Shown: piece after piece, positions 1 to 7,084 of the stretch
Layout of the letters: each line of letters starts with the position of its first letter
Position numbering within the stretch: position 1 is the stretch's first letter
Source: Pseudomonadota bacterium
GTDB lineage: Bacteria; Desulfobacterota; Desulfobulbia; Desulfobulbales; JAGXFP01
Length of the DNA: 12,493 bases
NCBI GenBank assembly: GCA_030673265.1
Contig: DAOVJK010000061.1
Span: 1 to 12,493 of the forward strand
Reading direction: 5' to 3'
Notes under the pieces: model-generated
Told to the model about the DNA's origin: nothing
Database searches by the model: none
The model's input: the letters and a program-made list of their open reading frames with translations, nothing else
Made by a program: the position numbers and the translations under genes

Positions 1-61
1 AGTGAAATCCAGCTTGCGTACTTCGGTTCTCGACGACGGACCAAAGGAGGACCGCAGAACG

Positions 62-93
62 AAAAAAGGGACTCAGCAAAAAAGCTGAACCCC
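62..93 (-). terminator. Intrinsic terminator of tRNA-Arg
   Basis: Read on the minus strand, arms at 84-93 and 68-77 form a 10-bp stem (two G-U pairs) with a six-T loop, and six T's follow at 62-67. This is a textbook Rho-independent terminator, 11 bases past the CCA end of the tRNA, and it ends the tRNA transcript. Bases 1-61 beyond it show no gene or signal that I can support. Confidence 0.9.
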
Positions 94-103
94 TTGCTGT
101 ATA

Positions 104-180
104 TGGTGCGCCCGACAGGATTCGAACCTGTGGCCGACGGATTAGAAGTCCGTTGCTCTATCCAACTGAGCTACGGGCGC
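104..180 (-). tRNA. tRNA-Arg (anticodon UCU), CCA encoded
   Basis: A complete cloverleaf is visible on the minus strand. The acceptor stem is GCGCCCG paired with CGGGCGC (174-180 with 108-114). The D arm is GCTC/GAGC, the anticodon stem ACGGA/TCCGT has loop CTTCTAA, the variable region is five bases, and the T arm is ACAGG/CCTGT with loop TTCGAAT. The anticodon is TCT (plus-strand 144-146), so it decodes AGA and, by wobble, AGG. The 3' CCA is encoded at 104-106, after discriminator A at 107. The tRNA lies 92 bases downstream of the cysteine synthase/CysRS fusion on the same strand. No terminator is seen between them, so read-through is possible in addition to a tRNA promoter of its own. Confidence 0.97.
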
Positions 181-217
181 ATATGAACAATTTTTTCTAC
201 TACGAACGACGGTTGCT

Positions 218-246
218 TTAATATCATTAGAATACCATATTTGCAA
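218..246 (-). promoter_or_regulatory. Possible sigma-70-type promoter for tRNA-Arg
   Basis: On the minus strand a TTGCAA box (241-246) and a TATTAA box (218-223) are separated by 17 bases, with the tRNA starting about 38 bases past the -10 box. Each box matches the consensus at four of six positions. The position and spacing fit, but the region is AT-rich, so this is only a candidate. Confidence 0.3.
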
Positions 247-272
247 CAGCAAATCTCAACCGGGCAAACAAC

Positions 273-2606
273 TCACTTCTTCTCTTTCCAGGCCGTGCCC
301 TTAACCGTATCCATAACTTCAATGCCTTGATCGGCCAACTCTTTCCGAACATCATCCGCCTTCAGCCAATCGCCATTGCGACGGGCATCTTCACGATCCC
401 GGATCAGTTTGTCAATCTCCGGGGCCAGGGGGCATTTATCAAGGTTCAGCAGGTTAAGAATCGAATTCATCCGCCGCAAAGATTCGAGAATATACTCTTT
501 CTGGTCACGATCCAGGTTGCCCTCGTTGACGATAGGATTAACCTTTTTAACAAAATCAAAAATCGCCCCGAAGGCTTTTGAAACGTTAAGATCATCATCA
601 AGGGCCGCGAAAAAGACCTCCTCCATCTCGGTCAAGTAGGTTGCTACCTCGGCATGGGGCAGGCCCAGGGGCAGACAAAGCAGCTTGGTGCAAAACTCAT
701 CGAGCCGCTTGAGACTCTTCAGGGCCGCATCTAATTTTTTGAAAGAAAAATTGATCGGCTTGCGGTAATGGGTCCGTAACAGATAGTAGCGAACCTGCCG
801 GGCCGAATAGCCTTTATCAAGCAAATCCTGGAGTGTCAGGGAATTGCCGCCCTGCCGATCCATTTTCCTGCCGTCGACCAGAAACAACTCGCTGTGCAGC
901 CAGTAATTGGCCAGCGGTTTGCCGCTCAACGATTCGGCAATGGCGATCTCATTCTCATGATGGGGAAACATCAGGTCGCGGCTGCTCGAATGGATATCAA
1001 TGGTGTCGCCCAGGAAATGGCACGACATGGCGGCGCATTCAATATGCCAGCCGGGCCGCATCTTGCCCCACTCGGTCTCGAAGAAGATCCCGCTTTTCAG
1101 TTCGGTCAGGGTTGAGCGCTTGAGCAGGGTGAAATCGACCGGGCTGTCCTTTTCGTAGTTATCCAGATCGACGGTCTTGCCGGATTGGATCTTGCTGAGA
1201 TCGACCCCCGACAAACTGCCGTATTTGGCAAATTTGGAAATATCAAAATAGATTGAACCATGCTTTTCATAGGCAAAACCCTTTTTGATCAACTCCCTCG
1301 CCATATCAACCATCCGAGAGACATGCTCGGAGGCCTGCGGATAACCGGTAGCCGGGACCACCCCCAGGGCTGCCAGATCATCCTTGAAATGAACAACATA
1401 CCTGGCGGTAAAATCCGCCACCGACTCCCCACACTCTTCAGCCCCCCTGATGGTGTTATCATCAAGATCGGTAAAGTTCATATAAAACTTGACCTTGTAG
1501 CCCTTACTGGTCAGGACCCGGTTAACCAGATCCGAATGAATGAACCGCCGGCAATGGCCCAGATTGCTCAGCTCATGGGCCGTGGGCCCGCAGGTATAGA
1601 AAGTTACCTCACCCTTATTGAGCGGCTTAAAGATCTCTTTACGGCGGCTAAGGGTATTGTAAAATCTTAGCTGGGAGGATAATTGCTTTGCTTCCTCGGG
1701 CTGCTCCGCACTGAACAGGGAGGTTGACAGGTACTTCTCGCCGCCGTCCGGGAAGATCACGACAATGACCCCCTGCTCGATCTGGCCGGCCCTGGTCAGA
1801 GCGGCACAGAGGGCCGCCCCGGAACTCATCCCGACAAAGATCCCTTCGCGCTCGGCCAGTTGCCGGGCCTTGGCAAAGGCCTCTTCGTCGGGGATATTGA
1901 GAATCTGATGGGGTTCACTCCGCACAAAGATCCCTGGCACATAGGACTCCTTCATATTCTTGAGGCCCTGAAGCTTGTGCCCCAGAAAGGGCTCCATGGC
2001 CGTGACCTTGACCTCGGGGTGATGCTCGGCAAAATAACGACTGAGGCCCATGGCGGTGCCGGTTGTGCCGAGGGTCGAGATTACGTCGGTAACCTTGCCG
2101 TCGGTCTGCTCCCAGATCTCGGGACCGGTAAATTTATAATGGGTCTGCCAGTTGGCGTCGTTATTAAACTGATCGGTCAGGAAATAACGATCAGGATGCT
2201 CACGGGCCATGGCATAGGCCTGCTCAATGGCGCCATCGGTGGAACGCTTGGCGGGCGTGAGAAGGATCTCGGCCCCGTAGGCGGTCATGATCTTGCGCCG
2301 CTCGATACTGGCCGATTCAGGCATCACCAGTTGACAGCGATACCCCTTGACGGCGCAGACCATCGCCAGGCCGATGCCGGTATTACCGCTGGTCGCCTCA
2401 AGGACGATCCGGTCCGGGGTCAATTCACCCTTATGTTCCGCCTCTTCGATCATATTAAGGGCAATCCGGTCCTTAATGGAACCACCAGGGTTAAAGGCCT
2501 CGAGCTTGGCGAGGATTGTCACATCCTTGAAAGGATTAAGACGGCGGATCGGCACAATCGGAGTGTCGCCGATCCGATCGAGAATGGTCGTAGCTTGTTT
2601 TGTCAT
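273..2606 (-). CDS. Cysteine synthase - cysteinyl-tRNA synthetase fusion protein
   Basis: A 777-residue cytoplasmic fusion. Residues 1 to about 300 are a PLP-dependent O-acetylserine sulfhydrylase (CysK/CysM fold type II), which makes cysteine from O-acetylserine and sulfide. It has the Schiff-base lysine K45 in GGSIKDR, the substrate loop TSGNTG at 72-77, a GTTGT phosphate-binding loop at 180-184, and SSG and PDGG near the end. Residues from about 315 to 777 align throughout with CysRS. The zinc ligands C339, C524, H549 and E553 keep the spacing of E. coli C28/C209/H234/E238, the DLDD stretch near 390-393 is present, and so is the C-terminal anticodon-binding tail. Signature loops are altered: NLGH for HIGH (348-351), KMDRQ for KMSKS (581-585) and IHSSS for IHGGG (538-542). 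No frameshift separates the halves. The ATG at 2606 has only a weak ribosome site. The fusion is certain from the sequence; active tRNA charging is not. Confidence 0.93.
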   Translation of the reverse strand: MTKQATTILDRIGDTPIVPIRRLNPFKDVTILAKLEAFNPGGSIKDRIALNMIEEAEHKGELTPDRIVLEATSGNTGIGLAMVCAVKGYRCQLVMPESASIERRKIMTAYGAEILLTPAKRSTDGAIEQAYAMAREHPDRYFLTDQFNNDANWQTHYKFTGPEIWEQTDGKVTDVISTLGTTGTAMGLSRYFAEHHPEVKVTAMEPFLGHKLQGLKNMKESYVPGIFVRSEPHQILNIPDEEAFAKARQLAEREGIFVGMSSGAALCAALTRAGQIEQGVIVVIFPDGGEKYLSTSLFSAEQPEEAKQLSSQLRFYNTLSRRKEIFKPLNKGEVTFYTCGPTAHELSNLGHCRRFIHSDLVNRVLTSKGYKVKFYMNFTDLDDNTIRGAEECGESVADFTARYVVHFKDDLAALGVVPATGYPQASEHVSRMVDMARELIKKGFAYEKHGSIYFDISKFAKYGSLSGVDLSKIQSGKTVDLDNYEKDSPVDFTLLKRSTLTELKSGIFFETEWGKMRPGWHIECAAMSCHFLGDTIDIHSSSRDLMFPHHENEIAIAESLSGKPLANYWLHSELFLVDGRKMDRQGGNSLTLQDLLDKGYSARQVRYYLLRTHYRKPINFSFKKLDAALKSLKRLDEFCTKLLCLPLGLPHAEVATYLTEMEEVFFAALDDDLNVSKAFGAIFDFVKKVNPIVNEGNLDRDQKEYILESLRRMNSILNLLNLDKCPLAPEIDKLIRDREDARRNGDWLKADDVRKELADQGIEVMDTVKGTAWKEKK

Positions 2607-2977
2607 AATGGTCTGTCCGGTTTTCAGCCGCCGGCAACTTTAGTCATATGCGTTAAAAGGTTAGTAACTCGCCTTTGCGAGCTAGGTTGTCGAGGTAAAT
2701 TACCGTGGTTTTGAGATGTTTGTTAGTATTTATTTGTTTCTGAGCAAAATTCCGGCGCTCAGCTGCCTGATCTGCTCGTCGCCATGATTGATTCTGACTC
2801 CTTAACGATAATCTCAGCAGACTTGCCGCCTATAAGCAGATGGTATAAATCAACCGGCAATCCCGGCTTTGTGATCCTTGATGGCCGTGCCAAAAAAAAG
2901 CAAGCCCCCCGGTCGGGAAGCTTGCTTTACGGTCATAATAACTAGCACCGACTGCGGCGCTGTTCGGACAAGCAGTA
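2607..2977. other. Gene-poor spacer between dsrP and the cysteine synthase fusion
   Basis: This 371-base stretch holds the dsr terminator at its right end, a short minus-strand hairpin CTCGC-AAAG-GCGAG at 2668-2681 in the fusion gene's leader, and no convincing complete gene. On the minus strand, a 44-codon frame from a TTG at 2893 to a stop at 2759 begins ARPSRI and includes LYHLL. Another frame stays open from about 2829 to a stop at 2653. The first loosely resembles the start of REP-associated Y1 transposases, so the spacer may contain a decayed gene, but this is weak. I could not place a confident promoter for the fusion gene. Confidence 0.4.
2892..2927 (-). terminator. Intrinsic terminator of the dsr operon
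   Basis: On the minus strand AAGCAAGC (2920-2927) pairs with GCTTGCTT (2898-2905). The stem extends inward by UUCCC against GGGGG around a GACC loop, giving about 13 pairs, and a run of eight T's covers 2892-2899. It lies about 50 bases past the dsrP stop and is a strong Rho-independent terminator. It separates the dsr unit from the cysteine synthase fusion. Confidence 0.92.
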
Positions 2978-4144
2978 CTACTTGGTCAGCTTGACCGAGA
3001 TCGCCACCTTATAAAGCACGGTGAGGATGAAAGCGCCGGTTGCCCAGACAGCGGCGGTGATTCCCAACTCTATCTTGGACGGATAGTATTCAACAATGTA
3101 CTCAAGGGGGGTGGGTACAAAACCACCGAGGACCAGGCCGAGACCCTTATCGATCCACAGGGACAGAAAGATCGCCCCACACAGCCAGCCGATCTTGGTA
3201 TAACTGTCACGCATCTTCGGAAAGAGCAGCGCGATGGTGGCAGCCATGCCGATCACCATGGAGAAGCGCATCGGTCCAACCAGGTTGTCATAGACCTCGC
3301 CGGCATGATCCGTCAAACCGAAGAACAGGTAATCCAGGGTATGCATATGACCCGGGATATTACTGTAATAACCGACGAACAACTCCAGACCGACAAAGAA
3401 GAAGTTGAGGATCGCCGCGTAGGTGATGATGGTGACCAGCTTATTGATCGCCTCTTTACCTGCATCAAAGTCGGTATACTTCCGCAGGATCAGGGCACAG
3501 ATGACCAGCAAAGACGGTCCGGCCGCAAAGGCCGAGGCCAGAAAGCGGGGGGCCAGGATGGCGGTCAGCCAGTAATGACGTCCGGGCAGACCGCAGTACA
3601 AAAAGGCGGTTACCGTATGGATACTGATCGCCCAGGGGATGGAGAGATAGATCAACCACTTGACCCATTTGGGCGGCGGCACATCCTTCTTCTCGGCATT
3701 AAGAATCACCCAGCCACCGACGATATTCAGGAACAGATAGCCGTTCAGGACGATCATGTCCCAAAACAGGATAGAGTTCGGCGTCGGATGCAGCAGGACG
3801 TTCAGGGCCCGCATCGGCTGACCGAGATCGGCCAGAATGAACATCAGACACATGGCAACTGCGGCCACGGCCATGAACTCGCCGAGAATGGTGATCTTGC
3901 CGAATACCTTATAGTTATGCAGGTAGTAAGGCAAAACCAGCATAACACCACCGGCAGCCACCCCGACCATAAAGGTAAACTGGGAGATATAAAGACCCCA
4001 GGAAACATCCCGGCTCATGCCGGTGACGCCCAGACCATAGTTAAATTGCTGGAGGTAGCACAGCCCGCCAACACCCATGATGACTAAAAGAAAAGTCAGC
4101 CAGGCAAAATATCTGCCATTACCAGATAGCGCTTTTTCAATCAT
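2978..4144 (-). CDS. dsrP: DsrP, NrfD-family integral membrane quinone-interacting subunit
   Basis: This 388-residue, very hydrophobic protein has about ten membrane-spanning segments and almost no soluble domain, as expected for NrfD/PsrC-family subunits. With DsrO it forms the DsrPO module of DsrMKJOP, thought to exchange electrons between the quinone pool and the periplasmic-side iron-sulfur protein. The GLYISQFTFMVGVAAGG stretch near residues 50-66 and the conserved DLGQPMR near 106-112 are typical of the family. The start ATG at 4144 has a GAGGT ribosome site about 8 bases upstream. The gene begins 12 bases after the dsrO stop, so the two are certainly co-transcribed. Length and gene order match dsrP of sulfate reducers. 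Confidence 0.95.
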   Translation of the reverse strand: MIEKALSGNGRYFAWLTFLLVIMGVGGLCYLQQFNYGLGVTGMSRDVSWGLYISQFTFMVGVAAGGVMLVLPYYLHNYKVFGKITILGEFMAVAAVAMCLMFILADLGQPMRALNVLLHPTPNSILFWDMIVLNGYLFLNIVGGWVILNAEKKDVPPPKWVKWLIYLSIPWAISIHTVTAFLYCGLPGRHYWLTAILAPRFLASAFAAGPSLLVICALILRKYTDFDAGKEAINKLVTIITYAAILNFFFVGLELFVGYYSNIPGHMHTLDYLFFGLTDHAGEVYDNLVGPMRFSMVIGMAATIALLFPKMRDSYTKIGWLCGAIFLSLWIDKGLGLVLGGFVPTPLEYIVEYYPSKIELGITAAVWATGAFILTVLYKVAISVKLTK

Positions 4145-4156
4145 GTTCTTTAACCT

Positions 4157-5008
4157 CTATATGATGTAGAAAATCGACGGCTTGGTGCCAAGCGCCGGTT
4201 TCCGCTGAATGGTAAACTTCTCTTTCAAGACCTGGGAAACCGGAGAGTGCGAATCGTTCAGGTCACCAAATACTATTGCCTCGGAAGAAGCGGCCGCCTC
4301 AACACAGGCGGGCAGCTTGCCTTCGGCCAACCGCTCGGCGCACATATTGCATTTTTCGACAACACCGCGCATCCTGGTCGGGAAATCCGGATTGGGGTTC
4401 TTGATGTATTTATAGTTACCGCTGGCATCAAGCTCCCGCGGGCTGCGCCAGTTGAAGCTCCTGGCCCCGTAGGGACAGGCGGCCATACAGAACCGGCAAC
4501 CGATGCAGCGATGGAAATCCATCAAGACCAGCCCGTCGGAATTCTTGAAAGTGGCCTGGGTCGGACAGGCCCGCACACAGGGCGGATTGTCGCAGTGATT
4601 ACAGAGCGTCAGAATCGGAGTCTCCTGGAGCTGCTCATTCTTCTTGTAATGGCTGTGGTCCGGGAAGGTATGCTCGAATTTCTCGGCCCAGATCCACTTG
4701 ATCTCATCCTTTCTATTCTTGCTGCCATCCTTATTGTTGCCAAAATCAGGCACATTATGAGTACTGTGGCAGGCGTTAACACAACGCTGGGCCAGGTCCT
4801 TGTCGCTGGCGAACTTCTTGATATCAATCGCGAAACCGTACCGTTTACCGGTCGGGGCCTTTTCGCTACCGTGACCACCACCGCCGGAGGGGGCGCTGCT
4901 GGCAAAAGCCTCACCCTTCAGCAGACCATTAAATGCGGTCGGAGCGCCAATTCCGGCAATTGCAGACAAACCGGCTATCTTGAGAAACTTTCTTCTACTA
5001 TTATCCAT
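4157..5008 (-). CDS. dsrO: DsrO, periplasmic iron-sulfur protein with Tat signal
   Basis: This 283-residue ferredoxin-like subunit is exported by the Tat pathway: residues 5-10 read RRKFLK, followed by a hydrophobic stretch and an AFA-type cleavage region near 44-46. It relays electrons between DsrP and other subunits on the periplasmic side. Two full four-cysteine motifs are visible (C136/139/144/148 and C168/171/174/178). There are also C76 and C80 near the start and C220/C223/C235 near the end. The usual fourth cysteine after C235 is absent (CVEAAA), which suggests three rather than four [4Fe-4S] clusters. The ATG shares one base with the dsrJ stop (TAATG) and has an AAGGAG site 8 bases upstream, giving tight translational coupling. 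Confidence 0.95.
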   Translation of the reverse strand: MDNSRRKFLKIAGLSAIAGIGAPTAFNGLLKGEAFASSAPSGGGGHGSEKAPTGKRYGFAIDIKKFASDKDLAQRCVNACHSTHNVPDFGNNKDGSKNRKDEIKWIWAEKFEHTFPDHSHYKKNEQLQETPILTLCNHCDNPPCVRACPTQATFKNSDGLVLMDFHRCIGCRFCMAACPYGARSFNWRSPRELDASGNYKYIKNPNPDFPTRMRGVVEKCNMCAERLAEGKLPACVEAAASSEAIVFGDLNDSHSPVSQVLKEKFTIQRKPALGTKPSIFYII

Positions 5009-5391
5009 TAGTTGGTCTCCTTAGGCTGGATGTGACAATCCCAGCAATAAGGGTTAACGGCTGCATAGGTATGACACTCATCACAGAACTTCTTCTTGCT
5101 GGTGTGACAATTCATACAACCCTTCTGCAGACTCCTGACATATTCAGTGCCATCGGCCGTGGTGCCCTTCCGGGTACCGCCAGAACGAACGATATTATCA
5201 CGCCATTCATTAAGCAGCACCATGTGGGAACTCCGCATAAATTCGACAGGTTCTACACATTCCTTGGCATTAGTCGGCTTCTCCGGATTGGGGAGCGGAC
5301 CGGCCGTGGTGGCCAGACCGTACCAGATCGGGAATGTGACCAGGCCAACAAATACTATTAAACCGGGTATGATTTTTCCTTTGTCATACAT
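5008..5391 (-). CDS. dsrJ: DsrJ, triheme periplasmic cytochrome c
   Basis: A small cytochrome c subunit of DsrMKJOP with one N-terminal membrane anchor (about residues 5-28) and a periplasmic domain carrying three CXXCH heme sites: CMNCH (92-96), CDECH (103-107) and CWDCH (116-120). C45, in KECVEP upstream of the hemes, matches the position expected for the cysteine that ligates one heme iron in characterised DsrJ; assigning it that role here is inference. I chose the ATG at 5391 (127 residues). The GGAGGG ribosome site directly abuts the alternative GTG at 5400 but lies about 9 bases before this ATG, a normal distance. The longer form would overlap the dsrK stop as GTGA. The stop codon overlaps the dsrO start by one base. 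Confidence 0.93.
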   Translation of the reverse strand: MYDKGKIIPGLIVFVGLVTFPIWYGLATTAGPLPNPEKPTNAKECVEPVEFMRSSHMVLLNEWRDNIVRSGGTRKGTTADGTEYVRSLQKGCMNCHTSKKKFCDECHTYAAVNPYCWDCHIQPKETN

Positions 5392-5396
5392 CGATA

Positions 5397-7049
5397 TCAC
5401 CCCTCCATCCCTGCAAGAGGTTCAAACCGAAGTCCTGAATCTCTCTCTTTTTCACCATCCATGATCAAGGCGTTACCGACCAGTTCGGAAACACCACAAA
5501 CCTCGACCCCGGGGTTCCAATATTCCATCAGGGCAAGCAAAGTCGCCCTGTCAATGGCGCAGACACAGGACAGCATGTTAACCCCATGCTTGTCATGGAC
5601 ATGTTTGACCGCGTTGGCCCTCGGCAGACCGCCACGCATCCGCAGATCCATGATCTCGCCGGTATTAAGACCGGTGCCGCTGCCGCAGCAGAAGGTCTGC
5701 TCGCGGATGGTATTCTCCGGCATCTCATGGAAGTTATTACAAACTGCCTCTATAATCTCGCGCGGCTCATCAATCAAGCCCATGCCCCGCGCCGGGTTAC
5801 AGGAATCATGAAAGGTCAGGACCCGGTGATCGTTACGGGACTTGTCGATCTTCAGCTTGCCATGTTTGATCAGATCAGCGGTAAACTCACTAATATGGAC
5901 CATCTTGGTCGATGCGGCATTCTCGAAGACTGTGCCGGTGATCGGTGACTTGGGCACTTCAAGGAAATCGGCCGGACCGTTCATGGTATCCATATACTGG
6001 TGGAGGACCCGCCACATATGGCCGCACTCACCACCCAGGATCCATTTGACGCCAAGCCGCTTGGCCTCGGCGTACATCTTGCCGTTCAGCTTCTTCATCA
6101 GCTCGTTGTTGGTGAATGAACCGAAGTTACCACCTTCCGAGGCATAGGTGCTGATCGTGTAATCCAGCCCGATATGATCAAAGAGCAGCAGGTAACCCAT
6201 GAAGGTATAGATACCCGGCTCGGCGAAAACATCGGCCGAAGGAATAACAAACAGGACCTCGGCGCCCTTACGATTGAAGTTGAGGCTCTCCAGGCGCAGC
6301 CCGGTAACTTCCTCAATATCATCAATCAGATATTCGGCATTCTCTTTAAAGGTATGGGGCTGGAGACCAAGATGGTTGCCGGTCCGGTTGGAGTTGGAAG
6401 CAGGCTCCAGGATCCAGTTGGTGCCGACGCCGACCAGATGGAGGATCTCACGGGCCATCATGGTGATCTCGGCGGTATCAATACCATATGGGCAGAACAG
6501 CGAACAGCGCCGACATTCCGTACATTGGTAGAAATACATGAACCACTCTTTCAGAACTCCAAAGGTCATCTCCCGGGCCCCGGCCAGACGACCAAGTATC
6601 TTACCGGCCTTGGTGAACTCGTTGCGGTAAATAGAGCGCAGCAACTCCGCCCTCAGGACTGGCATGTTTTTAGGATCGCCGGTGCCGAGAAAGAAGTGAC
6701 ATTTATCGGCACAGGCGCCGCAACGCACACAACAATCCATAAAGATCTTGAAGGAGCGGAACTTGTCGAGCCGGTCCTTGATCCCCTGGATGATGATGTC
6801 CTTCCAGTTTTCCGGAAGTTTCCAGTCATCACTCTCCACATCCCATTGCCGCGGCTCGCCGAAAAGACCCTTGCTCCCCAGGTTCTTGTCAAGATATTCG
6901 ACCATATCCTGCTTGGCTGGGTAGCAATAGTTGCCGGGCTTGAATATCGCCGGCGTGTCCATCCAATCTTTCTTTGGAATGGCCCCCGTCATCATCGACG
7001 GGTCTTTAGCCACGCTATCACTCATTTGTTCAAGTTTTGTATTCGCCAT
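5397..7049 (-). CDS. dsrK: DsrK, HdrD-like iron-sulfur catalytic subunit
   Basis: This 550-residue cytoplasmic subunit resembles heterodisulfide reductase HdrD and is thought to reduce the DsrC trisulfide at a non-cubane [4Fe-4S] centre. Two ferredoxin motifs are visible: C107/C110/C113/C117 and C176/C179/C182/C186 followed by proline. The C-terminal CCG domain has HDSC (C417), the paired C454-C455-G456 and further cysteines C495/C497; an ECGH motif (C342) lies earlier. It pairs with the membrane cytochrome DsrM, encoded 35 bases upstream. The start ATG at 7049 follows an AAGGG site about 9 bases away. It is full length with no missing key cysteine that I can see. Among the subunits this is the most diagnostic for the Dsr complex. 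Confidence 0.96.
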   Translation of the reverse strand: MANTKLEQMSDSVAKDPSMMTGAIPKKDWMDTPAIFKPGNYCYPAKQDMVEYLDKNLGSKGLFGEPRQWDVESDDWKLPENWKDIIIQGIKDRLDKFRSFKIFMDCCVRCGACADKCHFFLGTGDPKNMPVLRAELLRSIYRNEFTKAGKILGRLAGAREMTFGVLKEWFMYFYQCTECRRCSLFCPYGIDTAEITMMAREILHLVGVGTNWILEPASNSNRTGNHLGLQPHTFKENAEYLIDDIEEVTGLRLESLNFNRKGAEVLFVIPSADVFAEPGIYTFMGYLLLFDHIGLDYTISTYASEGGNFGSFTNNELMKKLNGKMYAEAKRLGVKWILGGECGHMWRVLHQYMDTMNGPADFLEVPKSPITGTVFENAASTKMVHISEFTADLIKHGKLKIDKSRNDHRVLTFHDSCNPARGMGLIDEPREIIEAVCNNFHEMPENTIREQTFCCGSGTGLNTGEIMDLRMRGGLPRANAVKHVHDKHGVNMLSCVCAIDRATLLALMEYWNPGVEVCGVSELVGNALIMDGEKERDSGLRFEPLAGMEG

Positions 7050-7084
7050 TTTCGTAATCCCTTATTAACGGTGTTTCAGGCTCA

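Noticed and set aside
2666..2683. Hairpin CTCGC-AAAG-GCGAG as a terminator or riboswitch in the fusion gene leader
   Set aside because: The stem is short, the following T-run is only four and displaced, and no known riboswitch core such as a T-box or SAM element could be recognised.
1860..2714. Plus-strand 284-codon open frame
   Set aside because: It lies opposite the cysteine synthase domain, which has clear catalytic motifs. The plus-strand translation shows no recognisable domain and is a shadow of the GC-rich coding strand.
3305..5011. Plus-strand frames of about 250-260 codons opposite dsrP and dsrO
   Set aside because: Their low-complexity, Gln/Asp/Gly-rich translations lie antisense to well-supported membrane and iron-sulfur genes.
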